DNA from: Torulaspora globosa
Lineage: Eukaryota > Ascomycota > Saccharomycetes > Saccharomycetales > Saccharomycetaceae
Assembly (NCBI RefSeq): GCF_014133895.1
Contig: NC_050732.1
Coordinates: 1 to 64,000, forward strand
Length of the DNA: 64,000 nucleotides
Reading direction: 5' to 3'
In this document: one piece after another, positions 1-11,257 of the stretch
Layout: the number at the start of each line of letters is the position of its first letter
Position numbering within the stretch: the first letter of the stretch is position 1
Translations under genes and position numbers: made by a program
Notes under the pieces: generated by a model
Told to the model about the DNA's origin: nothing
What the model saw: only the letters and a program-made list of their open reading frames with translations
Database searches by the model: none

Positions 1-300
1 TCCTTTTCAACCCCTTCCTTCCTTCCACCCCATCTTCCCCTCCTCACCTCCTCCCACCCTATCCTTCCACCCTTTCCTCCTCTCATCATTCCTTCTCTCT
101 CCCCCCATCTCTTTCTACCCTTCCACCCGACCACATACCTTCACCCTATCCCTCTCCCTTTCACCCTTCCTTCTTTCTCCTCTCATTCTTCTTTCCCTCT
201 CCCTCTCATCTCGTCCTCTCTCGTCCTTCTTCTCTTCTCTTCTCTTCTCTTCTCTCCCCCTCACCCATCATTCATCTCAACATTCCACCACATCCTTACA
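1..300. repeat. Pyrimidine-rich low-complexity tract
   Basis: The first 300 bases are almost only C and T on the + strand, built from irregular CTTCC, CACCC and TCTCT words. Positions 231-255 are five near-perfect copies of TCTCT. No open reading frame is supported. Such strand-asymmetric tracts are common near yeast chromosome ends, but I see no clear telomeric repeat unit, so a telomere-proximal position is an inference. Confidence 0.7.
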
Positions 301-1690
301 ACGCTAAAAACGCGACCGACCTGCTCTCTTCTTTACCGAATTCTCCTCGATAAACAATATCTCCACAACATCCTTCCTCTTATCTTACGGATAAACTAGC
401 CTGGCTCCATCTTCATCAATCACTCGTCTCTTTGTTCTACTCCGGGATGGCATCATCTCATCCCTCCAGGGCTATCTCCTTGCTGTCACGTGGACGGTTC
501 CCAAATAGGAAAAGCAACCTCATATCGACAGACATCAAATAACACGCGGAGCGACGATATCTCCCCTGGCATAACAGTCGTACATGTTTATGTTGTTGCT
601 TTCCTCTCTCAAATAGAAAAGCAGCCTCCCAGCCGTCTGGACAGGCGCTGCTCGATATGGCAGAAACAGTTTATCGCCAGATGTGGCACTTACCTCAGCA
701 CATTTGGCCCAAACATTCCCTCCTTGCGCGTCTGCCGCGTCGAGCACTACTATATATCAAAACAGGCGTACATGTTTATCACTTCATCTTGCTCAGAACT
801 GATCTTGTTTCTGTTTCATCGACTCTTTGTTTGGTCCTCCAAATGCTCTATTTGTCCAGTTAAACATGTATTTGGTCCGCAACCCCAACCTAAACTGCTC
901 AGCTACTAAACTACAGTGAGAAATCAGCTCCTATTACCTGGTGAATCTGATCAACGTGTACCGAGACTTCTCCCTTTTACTATTGGTCCGAGTCTGGCTT
1001 CTTCCCACGTGATGGATGTCATCCAAGAAACTCCGGAATTTTCCCCGGAATTATTAACCCCAGACATTCTTGATGACGCATGGTCATGCGGAGAAGTTCC
1101 CCTAAATTAGCCGCCGACCGGAGTTTCTCTCCTCGTTGATTACGGTTTCTTATCTCATCTCGGAGATTGGGAGTCGCTGATAACGGTAGTCTTATCTGAT
1201 CTCGGAGTTTTCGTTTCCGCGGGATAACCTGATGTCCCCTTCTACGGACCTTGGCCCTGTTACCCAGACTTTGGTCTTGGATCGAAAATTTTCTGGCCCT
1301 GTTGGACGCAGATGGCTGTCAAAATATCTGGCGCTTCAAACAGCTCAAGCAAGGTATTGCTAATTGTCGACCTGTGAGTCTATACTTGATGTTGCATGAC
1401 ATGCCTGCCTTGCTGAGTTGCCAATGATAGCTTTTTGTGTCAAGTGAAAGTGAAGTAGGATCTTCCCGCCACTCTGTACGCTGAACCTGGCATGCCCCTG
1501 CACCAGAAACAGGGACGCAGATCAGTTGCAAATGGTAGTCAGAAAGCTTAATTTTTGACTGCCAAACTACAAGTCTTAGGCTTTATGTTCGCATTGCTGA
1601 ATGACCAGATGTTGCTTTACAGGTGGTTAATAGAAGAGACTCTCGAACTTGCTTACTTCTATCTCCTTAAATACAGAGTGGAAGCATGTG
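301..1690. other. Intergenic, no supported gene
   Basis: Open frames here (for example 490-909 on the + strand) show no recognisable domain and begin at non-ATG codons or are short. An imperfect 28-29 bp direct repeat lies at about 1138-1165 and 1179-1207 (both contain CTTATCT-ATCTCGGAG). A perfect TAGCCGCCGA (URS1-type) word lies at 1108-1117. Nothing else is seen. Confidence 0.5.
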
Positions 1691-1699
1691 CTTCAATGC

Positions 1700-2240
1700 T
1701 CCATTCCATTCACAGCAGCTGATTATGTTGCACATCAGTCATTAGGCCACCAGTACCGAATCTGGGGTCAAACCATAATCTTCAGACCACAGTTATAGGG
1801 TATGACCTTGGTACCTGACAACCAGACCATTGGTTAAGGAACAAGCCTGACAGCGTAAACCATGGTGACTCTGCAAAGCGGAAATGTCTGGGGCACTCCC
1901 ATGTGCATCAGAGCAGCGTCACATAGTGGCAGGGACTTATATCCAGTTTCCATTGTTCAGGATTCAGGGAAGCAGGAAGTTCAGGTGCTAAAACGTGTAC
2001 CGCACGCGATATTGCGTCTGCAACTACATTCATAGGGTCGGCAAGGTATTCTAGGTGGCTAGATCATGTCCCTGTACTCTCCGGGCTGGCTCATTCTTGT
2101 TCTGGAGCGACAGCAGACTAATATGATCCGTTCTCAAGGTAAAATATTAGCATGTAGCATGTTATGGTAATGCCTAATACCCAGCAGTTCTGAACACATT
2201 CAGTGATTTGGCAACAAGTCTGTTCTTGGCAATGCCATCT
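1700..2240 (-). mobile_element. Ty3/gypsy retrotransposon relic (RNase H region of pol)
   Basis: Read on the minus strand in shifting frames, this stretch gives peptides of the RNase H part of Ty3-type pol: LLGIRHYHNMLHAN near 2160-2195, TDHISLLSLQNKNEPARR near 2080-2140, and NVVADAISRA near 2000-2030. These match the Ty3 block around its TDHISLL and ADAISRA motifs. Several frameshifts and stops break it, and the homology fades into the integrase zinc-binding part near 1700. No long terminal repeat and no tRNA gene, the usual Ty3 target, could be recognised beside it. It is a dead fragment. Confidence 0.75.
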
Positions 2241-2568
2241 TTAGAGACATATGTGGTTAACATGCTTTATTAAACAGCACAGGAGGAATGCATACTCATC
2301 AACTGCTTTGTCCTGTAACTTGACGCTCTTTTGTAATCCGCTGCGCTACTTGAGTCCAATTCGAAAGAAACCTTCTTATCAATGGTTTTCTTACGTTGGC
2401 GTCTGAGGTTAATCTTGGCATTCCTGATGATCTTGCCGCTTAGAGAAGAGACGATGTATTGAATTCAGATTAATCTAAAGATATAAATAATAAATAACAG
2501 AAGTGAAAAAAGAGTATTCAACTTCCGATGAGATGACCAAAATCCTTTGCTGATTCCAGCAACAATGC

Positions 2569-4857
2569 TCACCACTCTTGAGCAGTAACCCCAAATGGAC
2601 TCTTTTTAGCACCTCTTACAGGGCTAATCAACTTGGAACCACCCTCCAAGAAAGAAAATTTCTCCTTTCTTATATCCTCGTACTTGGAAATGAATTCCTC
2701 TTTCTGTAATGTCAAGCCAATGTCATCAAGACCATTTACTAGACAGTGCTTTCTGAAGCTCTCGACGTCGAAGTGGCCGACTAGCTCATTACCCCTAGTA
2801 TCGACAATCTTCTGATTAGGCAAGTCAACAATGATACGTTCACCTGCCTTTGCTAGTGGTACCAATTTATTAAGAATAACATTTTGGTCAAGTCTGATGG
2901 GTAATAATCCATTCTTGAATGAATTGTTGTAAAAGATATCACCGAAAGATGGGGCTATTATGCACTTGATACCGAAGTCCTTCAGAGCCCATGGTGCGTG
3001 CTCTCTCGAGGAACCACAACCAAAATTGTCACCAGTAACAACAAGAATCTCAGCGTTCGTATATGGTTCAACATTCAACACAAAGTCGGTTTGTTTCAGA
3101 TTGTGCTCTTGACCTTTGTTGAAACGCCATTCGAAAAACAAACCAGCCTTCAAGCCCGTTTTTTTAATGGTTTTCAAAAACTGTTTTGGAATAATCGTGT
3201 CAGTATCGATATTGGCTTTATCTAACAGAGCAGCAATACCTTCTAATGTTAGGAACGGCTTCATACCTGCTGGGGCAGACTCAATCTTAGTCTCCTGGGA
3301 AACTGGAATATCATTGATTTGTTCCTCCGCAGGTTGCAGGGGCTCTTTTTCGTGCTCTTGTAATGCCTTGTCGTCTTCTTGAGAAATTGAGAGCTTGGCA
3401 GAGTCATTGTTTTTGTAGACATGCTCTCTGATATCAACAAAGTGACCGGCGATACCGGCAGCTGCAGCCATGGCTGGCGACATCAAGTGAGTACGGGAGT
3501 TAGCACCTTGACGGCCCTCGAAGTTTCTGTTAGAAGTAGAAGCACAACGTTCCTCAGGGTCTAAAATATCTGGATTCATACCTAAGCACATAGAACAACC
3601 CGCTTCTCTCCATTCAAATCCCGCCGCTTCGAAAATCTTGTCCAGACCTTCTTTCTCGGCCTGTGCTTTGACCAAGCCTGAACCAGGAACGACCATACCT
3701 AATTTAACATTGTCGGCCAACTTGTAACCTTTAACCACAACAGCGGCATTTCTCAGGTCTTCAATACGAGAGTTGGTACACGAACCAATAAAGACCTTAT
3801 CAATGCTGATATCCTTCAATGCCGTGCCTGGAGTGAGTCCCATGTATTTCAAAGCTCTTTCCATACCGGACTTCTTGATTGGATCAGAAACTCGAGCAGG
3901 GTCTGGCACAGAAGCTGTGATAGGTAAGGCATCTTGAGGAGAAGTACCCCATGTAATTGTTGGGATAATGTCAGAAGCATTAATAATCACTTCATGGTCG
4001 AACTTAGCACCTTCGTCAGTATGTAAAGTGTTCCAGTAGGCCACAGCTTTATCCCACTCAGCGCCTTTTGGAGCAAGTGGTTTACCCTTCAAATACTCGT
4101 AAGTTATCTGATCTGGCTTAATCATGCCAGCTCTAGCACCGGCTTCGATAGACATGTTACACATGGACATACGAGCCTCCATACTCAATTGCTCGATTGC
4201 CTTACCAGCAAACTCAATGACGTGACCAGTACCACCAGCGGTACCGATGACACCAATGATGTGCAACATCAAGTCTTTGGAAGTGATGCCAGGGCTCAAA
4301 TCACCTTCCACTAAGACTCTCATATTCTTTGACTTGTTCTGGATGATAGTCTGGGTAGCTAAGACGTGTTCAACTTCGGATGTACCGATACCAAAAGCCA
4401 AAGTACCGAAGGCACCGTGAGTGGATGTATGAGAATCACCACAAACAACCGTTGTACCTGGCAGGATGAATCCCTGCTCGGGACCAATAACGTGAACAAT
4501 ACCTTGTCTCGATTCGGTCATACCAAAGAAGGTAACGTCGAAATCCTTGACATTTTGCTCAAGGGTTTGAACTTGAAGACGAGAATCAGCCTCTTTGATG
4601 AAAGTGGCAGTAGATTTGAAGTTCTTTCTTGACATGGTTGGAATGTTATGGTCTACTGTGGCCAAAGTACAGTCAGTTCTCCTCACTTTTCTACCGGCGT
4701 TCTTTAGACCTTCAAAAGGCTGAGGAGAAGTAACTTCATGAACCAAATGTCTGTCGATATAAATCAAAGTAGAACCGCCTTCTTCTTCATGAACAATATG
4801 GTCTTCAAAGACCTTGTCGTAAAGAGTTCTTGGACCTTTGGGTGATCTCGAAGTCAT
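2569..4857 (-). CDS. LEU1: 3-isopropylmalate dehydratase (isopropylmalate isomerase)
   Basis: This enzyme isomerises 2-isopropylmalate to 3-isopropylmalate in the cytosol, the second step of leucine synthesis. The 762-residue protein is a fused large plus small subunit, as in other fungi (S. cerevisiae Leu1 is 779). Three cysteines for the 4Fe-4S cluster are present: Cys360 in SCTNSR and Cys421/Cys424 in [10 protein letters not shown]. An acidic linker (about 490-540) leads to the small-subunit domain, with [17 protein letters not shown] and a C-terminal FLEGGSKL. I place the start at the ATG at 4857 ([17 protein letters not shown]), because the frame extension upstream begins with TTG and the family starts just before [20 protein letters not shown] box lies at 4962-4969 and two Leu3-type sites further upstream. 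It appears fully functional. Whether it is the only copy cannot be told from the window. Confidence 0.97.
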   Translation of the reverse strand: MTSRSPKGPRTLYDKVFEDHIVHEEEGGSTLIYIDRHLVHEVTSPQPFEGLKNAGRKVRRTDCTLATVDHNIPTMSRKNFKSTATFIKEADSRLQVQTLEQNVKDFDVTFFGMTESRQGIVHVIGPEQGFILPGTTVVCGDSHTSTHGAFGTLAFGIGTSEVEHVLATQTIIQNKSKNMRVLVEGDLSPGITSKDLMLHIIGVIGTAGGTGHVIEFAGKAIEQLSMEARMSMCNMSIEAGARAGMIKPDQITYEYLKGKPLAPKGAEWDKAVAYWNTLHTDEGAKFDHEVIINASDIIPTITWGTSPQDALPITASVPDPARVSDPIKKSGMERALKYMGLTPGTALKDISIDKVFIGSCTNSRIEDLRNAAVVVKGYKLADNVKLGMVVPGSGLVKAQAEKEGLDKIFEAAGFEWREAGCSMCLGMNPDILDPEERCASTSNRNFEGRQGANSRTHLMSPAMAAAAGIAGHFVDIREHVYKNNDSAKLSISQEDDKALQEHEKEPLQPAEEQINDIPVSQETKIESAPAGMKPFLTLEGIAALLDKANIDTDTIIPKQFLKTIKKTGLKAGLFFEWRFNKGQEHNLKQTDFVLNVEPYTNAEILVVTGDNFGCGSSREHAPWALKDFGIKCIIAPSFGDIFYNNSFKNGLLPIRLDQNVILNKLVPLAKAGERIIVDLPNQKIVDTRGNELVGHFDVESFRKHCLVNGLDDIGLTLQKEEFISKYEDIRKEKFSFLEGGSKLISPVRGAKKSPFGVTAQEW

Positions 4858-5143
4858 GATCGATAAAAAGATATTATTGACTTCCAATTTCAAAAAGTCT
4901 CTTGACCTCTTATTGAGCTATTCGATGGAAATTTAGTCCCTGAATCATTTGAGAGCTCCTTTTAAATACGGACTGCCCTCCCTACTCCAACAGCCTTACT
5001 CTAAAACACTTGAGTCTACTCCAACTACATCGCACACCATGCTTACTGCGAAAGGTTATCGCCAGACCGCCAAGCCATCACTGTGACTGATTTTTCACTT
5101 GCTGGCGGCTACAGAGTTCTTAGAAGAGAAGAGCCAAAAAATC

Positions 5144-5175
5144 GCCGGTACCGGCAACCCGGGCCGATACCGGCC
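5144..5175. promoter_or_regulatory. Two Leu3-type binding sites upstream of LEU1
   Basis: GCCGGTACCGGC at 5144-5155 is a perfect palindrome containing the Leu3 consensus CCGGNNCCGG. A second copy, CCGATACCGG at 5164-5173, differs at one base. They lie about 290-320 bases upstream of the LEU1 start. Leu3 controls LEU1 in response to alpha-isopropylmalate in S. cerevisiae, so leucine-responsive control is expected here. Both sites sit beside the end of the HIR1 relic. Confidence 0.8.
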
Positions 5176-5191
5176 AACAAACGATAAGAAT

Positions 5192-6332
5192 TGGCGTTCC
5201 CTAATTCCTTGTCCTCGAGAGCGATAACCGTGATCGAACTATCCAACAATGTGATAAACAAACATAGTTCCATCCGGCGTGCATGCCATGTCCGTAATTG
5301 ACGCATTGGGCGGTTCATGGGCCACGAAAATTGGTCTACCTTGCTTGTACAGCCAAAGATTCATCCTGACCAGCTGTAGCAACGACTGACTCAAGTTCCT
5401 TTTCTGGAAGTCGTTTCGGTCCCTTCTCATCCTTAGGCTCCACTGCGGCCTCGGTGGCATTGCAGTCAAACAGCCTGGGTTAAACCCAACAACCTCTATT
5501 GGAGCATCATGTCCAATCAGACTGATTTCAGTTTCCCATGTGTCCCGATTTACAATCACTACAGAGCTGACGGGGCCGTTAGTTGCGTTCGGCACAGCAA
5601 TATGTTGACCATCAGGCGACCACGAAAGCCTCCTGAAGTATGTGGTAAGAGGCGAAGCTTTGAAAGGATCCGTTATAATATGTTCAATGGTAATCGCGCA
5701 ATCACCGCTCTTATGATATCTGAATATTTTCAAAGTTCTATCATCTGAAGCAGTAGCGAAATACTTGTTGGCTGGATCAAAGATTATTCCCTTTACCAGT
5801 GATTGACGTACGTCAAATCTCTTAATTTTCTCAAGCGTTAACTCCATTTCAAATAATGATTGATCCATCCAAACTAACGCTAACTAGAATGCTAGAATCA
5901 GGAGCCCAGCATATATCTTGATTGTCATTATCATGCCCTACAAGCCTTCTGCGGACTGTCCAGTGTTCCCGCTCGTACTCAGATCCAAAAACAGGCTCAC
6001 TACGGTTTTCTTCCTCTTTTGCCCAAATAAGAAGGATACGATCATCTGAACCGCTTGCAAGCTACCTTCCGCCAGGTGAAAACTTCAGCAGTGTAACTGA
6101 CCCCGTATGACGACCCATGCTGGCAAGCGGTCTCTTGATCTCATCAGCAGTAGCTTGCTTCGTGCTGCTTTCTTTTATCGCTTCGATATATCTTGCACAG
6201 ATCATATCCGCACTTTTCCGTCGGCTCCTCCTCTAGCAACCATTGTACCATCCGAACACACATCTACGGTGTAAACTTCACACTGCGGTGTTCCTCCTGA
6301 TGTTAAAGCCAGGGAAATTTAATGATTTTCAC
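5192..6332 (-). pseudogene. HIR1: Decayed copy of HIR1 (histone chaperone WD40 subunit), 5' part
   Basis: On the minus strand, broken frames read through the N-terminal WD40 propeller of Hir1. They include [58 protein letters not shown], then 5868-5400 in one frame with [37 protein letters not shown] and [17 protein letters not shown], and finally [17 protein letters not shown] near 5192-5243. The expected start codon at 6332 is GTG instead of ATG. A TAA follows within ten codons, a TGA replaces a tryptophan codon, a TAG lies in the second blade, and there are frameshifts near 5870 and in 5400-5480. Only about the first 350-400 codons of a gene of more than 800 are present. It cannot make a working protein. 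Confidence 0.9.
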
Positions 6333-8552
6333 ACAACGCCTAAATCATCTCTGATGTCAGTGGGGATCACTGTTATCTCGATGTCATTTTTAAGACTTTG
6401 CTAAAGGATGTATGGGCGTGAACATCAACACTTGTCCATCGCTTCTGACCGTGCTTTACTTCAACTGAAATAATGAGATCTCTCATAGTTACAAACTCGA
6501 CATTTGATTACATTCTAACCACCATTCGAGTACAACATTAGCCGCGGCTCGATTTTACCTAGTAACCAATAACTTATTGGTAAATCTTTCGTGTGCTGCG
6601 TTGTTTGCACAGATTTGAGGCAATGCATTACCAAGTCATACTTTGGTTTGCATCGGGAACTTTGCTGCAAATGCTCGCAGAAGATCTGTGTAGCTGCTCA
6701 AGTCCGATCTTTGAGTATTATACAATCCGAGCATGGTTTGAGAGATAACTTGCTGGCCGATATCATTGATCATAGTACTTCAAGAAATGTCCTTGAAGAG
6801 GTAGTCAAATCCTGCGGCGATATCTGATCCCCGTACTAATTCTTGAGGCTCTCTAATAGATATGAGTAATATGGCAATGAAGATGAGATGTTTGGTTCAA
6901 AATGAAAGATAAAACTTCTGACATGGAAAATGTTAGGAAAAATGGCTCATCTTATCTTTAACCCCTTACGTAGTATTAGACAACTGACTTCATGAATCTC
7001 CACAGAACGGCGGGTCATCAGTAAATTGCATAGGCAGTCCCAAAATTTTGGATCTAATCTTTAACGGATGACATTTCCAGATGTCAGGGAACTCTGCGGG
7101 CCTTTGTAAAAGAGCGGACTTTCAGCGTCCTCTGTGGAAGTAGTGCTGAACCTAGCTCTAAAACACAAGTCAGCAAACAGAGAAAATAATTTTTCTGCTC
7201 CTGTAGTGTTATGCCGAGGCTTCGCTGGATGAAATGTTGAAGCATATCAATTATTTGTAAGATGTACTGCCCTTATGTTGAAGTCACATACGTAGCACAT
7301 CAAAGATGTCACGGTAGAATGTGACGATCTCCCGACTACTCGTCGATCCGTTTCTAGCACTTCTGTGTCGAGCTTGGTACCCCCTCAATGACAGGTTTCA
7401 ACGGTTTTCGCACTTAGAGCTGATCAGCGTTCCGTCCACATTCTCATGTCGCAAAGTTAAACTCAATACCAGTTAATTAAACTGTAAAGCCCTCTCACAC
7501 TACCGAACGATATTTCTCGAAGCTTCCACAGTAAGAATCCAAAGGTGATCTTAGTTTAAACATGACATCTGAATTCACTTTGCGTGGCTGCGAACTTCTG
7601 ATTCCAAACAAGAATATCTGAAAACATTTACCGTTGACATCGTTCCCCCGTTCGTGAATGAGTGCCCTCTGAGAGCCCTTCCTTCTGGCGTGCTTTCCCA
7701 GACTTCCTCACGTTCTTCCATCTCGATCATATTTCCCATTCTGTCATGTTATTGGCAGTGATAGATACGCTGGGACCTTAAAGCGCACGCTTAGCAGGAC
7801 TTTTGAGTTCAAGTTCACTTTAGAGAGCCTTAACAGGTAAGGCTCATGCATCGACGACGCGCTGAGATGATGGCTAAACGGTAGCAAATAGTGGTTTGTA
7901 TTATCAGTCACGTACCTGATGCACATCTCGCAACTTGCCCATCGAGCAGTCCGCTGTACACTGAATTTCAGAGGATCGCGGATAAGTGGCCATGTCAGTG
8001 TCATCTACGGCACAGTTTTGATACATTTGAAGCGGTTGTATCATTTGCCAGGACTCGAGAAACGTACACCCATATAGCACTCGCGCTGTGCTAAACCATG
8101 CAAAGACTCAGCCTCCGTCAGTCCCATCGAGGCTTCGTGTTACATCGATTCCGGCCATGTTCTGCCTTCGGCAGAGCCACTATATTACCATATGACGCAA
8201 CCAGCACCAGCACCTTCGGTTCAGCATAGGCTATGATATCGGCACTGATTGATTAGCATATCATGCTCACTATGAGCTCGTTAAAAGCGCCTTTTTGCCT
8301 CCAGGAAATGCAGTACTATAGTTCATCAAAGAAGGTGGGAGATCTTTTCAGAACCAAAAGTCCATTTAAGGTCCGTGTTATGGGAGTAAAAGGATATAGC
8401 ACGGTCTTCACCGACATATCTCATTACTAAGCAGGCATCGAGGATGTTGAAAGTGTGGTTCTTCTGTTACGGATATTTCACCTATAAGAGGACTGTAGTT
8501 TGCCACCCATTATACACTACAGTCTCATGCCCGACATAAGGATCACATTACA
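6333..8552. other. Intergenic, no supported gene
   Basis: About 2.2 kb with only short open frames on both strands (up to 86 codons), none with a recognisable domain. The last 150 bases act as promoter of the downstream reductase, with TTACTAA at 8424-8430 and TATAAG at 8483-8488. Confidence 0.5.
8424..8430 (+). promoter_or_regulatory. Yap1-type site upstream of AKR gene
   Basis: TTACTAA, an exact match to the Yap1 response element core, lies 123-129 bases before the ATG at 8553. Related reductases in S. cerevisiae are oxidative-stress genes under Yap1. A single 7-base word can occur by chance, but the same word is also present upstream of the neighbouring AAD and GRE2-like genes. Confidence 0.45.
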
Positions 8553-9494
8553 ATGTCAAATTCGCCTAAAATCGTCTACGGGGGATACCCATTCGGTACA
8601 CTTCCCCATGAGGAGTCATCCAAAATAGTTGAAGCTTTGAACAAGAATGGTATCAAAGAAGTGGATACCGCCAGAATTTATCCAGGAAGCGAGAAAGCCA
8701 TCGGTGAGCTACACTTACCTGAGCAATTTGTGATAGACACCAAGGCTAGAGGATTTTCTGATGGTAGCTTGACGAAGAAAGGAATTCAAGAATCAATTGC
8801 AGAGTCGCTTGGTTTACTAGGAGTTGAAAGTGTCGAAATTTTCTATCTTCACTGTCCCGACCGCGATACAGAAATCGAGGAAACTATTGATGCGATCAAC
8901 GAATTGCACCAACAAGGAAAGTTCAAGAAGTTTGGTCTTTCAAACTTTCCGGCCAAGGACGTCGAGCAAGTATACAACTACGCCAAGAGTAAGGGTTACG
9001 TTCTACCAACCGTTTACCAAGGTAATTACAATGCCGTGGCTCGTAGATCTGAATCTGAGCTGTTTCCTTTGTTGAGAAAGCTCAACATCGCTTTTTATGC
9101 ATATTCTCCTATTGCCGGAGGGTTCTTAGCAAGGAGCGTTGATGATATCAAGAACGGCGAAGGTAGATTCGATCCAAACACTCCTGTTGGGCAGATCTAT
9201 CTCAAGTTGTACAGCAGGCCCGCACTTTTGACAGCGCTTGATGAGTGGGACAAATTGGCACAGAAGGTGGGCACATCAAAAGCTCGTCTGGCCTACAGAT
9301 GGGTTGTGCATAATTCGGTACTCTCTGGCAAATTTGGAGACGCCGTTATTATTGGAGGCAGGAACGCTGATCAAGTTACTGACACTGCAGAAGCCATCTC
9401 TGAGGGTCCTTTACCCGCAAATATTGTCTCTGAGATAGACAAGCTATGGGAGAAAATTAAAGATGAAGCACCTCTTGATAATTACTCGTTCTGA
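8553..9494 (+). CDS. Aldo/keto reductase, AKR7-like (aflatoxin-aldehyde reductase type)
   Basis: The 313-residue protein is a complete NADPH-dependent aldo/keto reductase barrel. The catalytic tetrad is visible as Asp38 and Tyr43 in VDTARIYPGSE, Lys64 in IDTKARGF and His100 in FYLHCPDRD. The C-terminal cofactor region has AVIIGGRNADQV. Motifs such as VYGGYPFGT and YNAVARRSESELFPLLRK resemble the AKR7 group, which reduces dialdehydes and other reactive carbonyls. The natural substrate cannot be read from sequence. The start is the first ATG, 65 bases after a TATAAG box at 8483. It faces the AAD gene tail to tail. S. cerevisiae has no close equivalent that I recall, so gain by transfer or differential loss is possible. 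Confidence 0.9.
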   Translation: MSNSPKIVYGGYPFGTLPHEESSKIVEALNKNGIKEVDTARIYPGSEKAIGELHLPEQFVIDTKARGFSDGSLTKKGIQESIAESLGLLGVESVEIFYLHCPDRDTEIEETIDAINELHQQGKFKKFGLSNFPAKDVEQVYNYAKSKGYVLPTVYQGNYNAVARRSESELFPLLRKLNIAFYAYSPIAGGFLARSVDDIKNGEGRFDPNTPVGQIYLKLYSRPALLTALDEWDKLAQKVGTSKARLAYRWVVHNSVLSGKFGDAVIIGGRNADQVTDTAEAISEGPLPANIVSEIDKLWEKIKDEAPLDNYSF

Positions 9495-9886
9495 CTGAAT
9501 TGAGACAATTAGATATAAGGCAGCTGACCTTATTCGCTATTTAGATCTACTCTTGACCAGAGTTGTCTTTAAGTTTGCTTGTCTTTCTGTGAAGCGAAAG
9601 GCTCTTGTTTTAAAATAGTCTCCGCTCTCTTTATTTTAAGCGTACGATTCCTTCTGATTCCCCAACAATGACTCGATCTAGATCCAGTTGAAAGGCCAAC
9701 TTTATGGCCGATTCCTTCGCTGGACTCAATATATTGCATATATACTGTGCCAATTCAAAACCAACTTCCCACTCAAATCGTAATCTGGTAAAACTTATTT
9801 ATCGCGACATATCTGTAGCATAGTATATTGGTTCAGAGAACTAGCTTTTAATCTGAGCAACACTATAGTCCAAGCTTCAGTCCCAA
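9495..9886. other. Convergent intergenic region
   Basis: This holds the 3' ends of two convergent reductase genes. It is AT-rich with short TATAT words that could serve for 3' end formation. No gene is seen. Confidence 0.5.
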
Positions 9887-11029
9887 TCATTTGAACTGCA
9901 AGGAATCAAGGTTTAGCTTATAACAAGATGCAGAAAGGAAAGCAAGCTCCCCCGAGATGGCTGGGTTCTGACCAATAAGACTTGTGGGGAACCCGATATC
10001 AAAGGGAACAACACTCTCGAGGTAGCTGACTTGTTCTGGAGTCAGCTTGATCGATAAAGCTGCAATGTTATCTTTCAAATGCTCAACCTTTCTGCCTCCC
10101 ACAAGCGGGAAGACGTTGGTTCCTTTGGACCTGATATACGCAAGAGCAATAGCTGTCACGGACTGCGTGCCATGTTCTTTGGCAACTTTCTCCAAAGCAG
10201 AACTGATCTTCACTTCCAACTCTGTCTGCTCAGGAGGCTGACCAAACGACCGCAATTTCTCTCCACGCTTTTTACGCTCCTCGATGGATTCTTTGCTCTG
10301 GAACCTTCCCCCACCAAGAACGTCCCAGGGCACGAGCGCCATACCGAAATGCTTGGCCATTGGAAGGATCTCTCGTTCGAAATCTCTGAGCATAACGTTC
10401 CATCTGCCTTGATAAACACTGAACGGAGTCTTACCGTGCGACACAGCGTAATAGTTAGCGGCAGACACGACCCATGCTGGTGTGTCAGAAGCTCCTAGGT
10501 ACAAAACTTTACCCTGCTGCACCAGAACGTGCAAGCTATCCATCAACTCCTCTATCGAAGTCATATGGTCCCACCAGTGAACATACAGGATATCGATCCA
10601 GTCCGTCTTCAGCTTCTTCAAGGAGTCGCGCACACTTACGTGCAGACTGCGCCTATTGTTTCCATAAAAATTCGCACTCCTGCCTTTGCCCACTTCGTAG
10701 GATTTGTAATCGGCTGTAAACTTTGTAGCGATCACCAGCTGGTCGCGAACTTTCCTAGACTCCATCCATTCGCCAAGCCAAGCTTCGGACTCTTCATTCT
10801 GGTAGTTGTTCGCCGTGTCGATAAAGTTCCCACCCGCTTCGTAGTATGCGTCTAGCAATTTAAAGCTACTCTCCTTGTCCATTGATCCCACAGCCTCAGA
10901 CCATGCTTCCCCAATCGACATAGCTCCAAAGACCAAAGGAGAAACTTTGATGCCAGCGGTTTTCGACAAAAGGTTTAAGCGGCCCAACTCTGTAGGAGGT
11001 TCAGGTGCGGGTGCAAACAACTCAGACAT
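9887..11029 (-). CDS. AAD: Aryl-alcohol dehydrogenase-like aldo/keto reductase
   Basis: At 380 residues this matches the yeast AAD family (Aad14 is 376) from end to end, beginning [20 protein letters not shown]. The tetrad residues are Asp71 and Tyr76 in [11 protein letters not shown], Lys103 in ATKFTADY and His151 in YVHWWDHM. The cofactor loop is [19 protein letters not shown] proteins reduce aromatic and aliphatic aldehydes with NAD(P)H in the cytosol. The exact substrate is unknown. The start is ATG, with ATATAAAAG (reverse of 11112-11120) about 85 bases upstream and a Yap1-type site at 11251. AAD genes are typically subtelomeric in Saccharomyces, which fits this location. No breaks are seen, unlike many AAD copies in S. 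cerevisiae. Confidence 0.95.
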   Translation of the reverse strand: MSELFAPAPEPPTELGRLNLLSKTAGIKVSPLVFGAMSIGEAWSEAVGSMDKESSFKLLDAYYEAGGNFIDTANNYQNEESEAWLGEWMESRKVRDQLVIATKFTADYKSYEVGKGRSANFYGNNRRSLHVSVRDSLKKLKTDWIDILYVHWWDHMTSIEELMDSLHVLVQQGKVLYLGASDTPAWVVSAANYYAVSHGKTPFSVYQGRWNVMLRDFEREILPMAKHFGMALVPWDVLGGGRFQSKESIEERKKRGEKLRSFGQPPEQTELEVKISSALEKVAKEHGTQSVTAIALAYIRSKGTNVFPLVGGRKVEHLKDNIAALSIKLTPEQVSYLESVVPFDIGFPTSLIGQNPAISGELAFLSASCYKLNLDSLQFK

Positions 11030-11250
11030 GATGAAATGGTTCGGAAGCTTCTGAGTGATTGGATGGTCTTCTCTCGGAGTACGCCAAGCTCTATCGACTG
11101 CTGAGACGTATCCTTTTATATGATTTTCATCGAAACATAATCTCTCAAAAACCTCTAAGGGGTGGACAACAACGCTCGTTCAGCAGCCTTCTTTTTACCT
11201 GGGAGGTTCGATTTCACAGCCTCTGGTAATATAACGTCACTAAGCAGTTA

Positions 11251-11257
11251 TTAGTAA
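11251..11257 (-). promoter_or_regulatory. Yap1-type site upstream of AAD gene
   Basis: Reverse complement TTACTAA, 222-228 bases upstream of the AAD start at 11029. S. cerevisiae AAD genes are known Yap1-dependent oxidative-stress targets. Confidence 0.5.

Noticed and set aside
1..300. Telomeric repeat array
   Set aside because: The tract is pyrimidine-rich but has no regular repeat unit of the kind seen in yeast telomeres.
4858..4893. N-terminal extensions from TTG/GTG codons for LEU1, the PDC, ZNG1, THI4, QCR2, the acetyltransferase and others
   Set aside because: Yeast nuclear genes start at ATG with rare exceptions, the extensions show no family similarity, and the first in-frame ATG gives the expected protein length.
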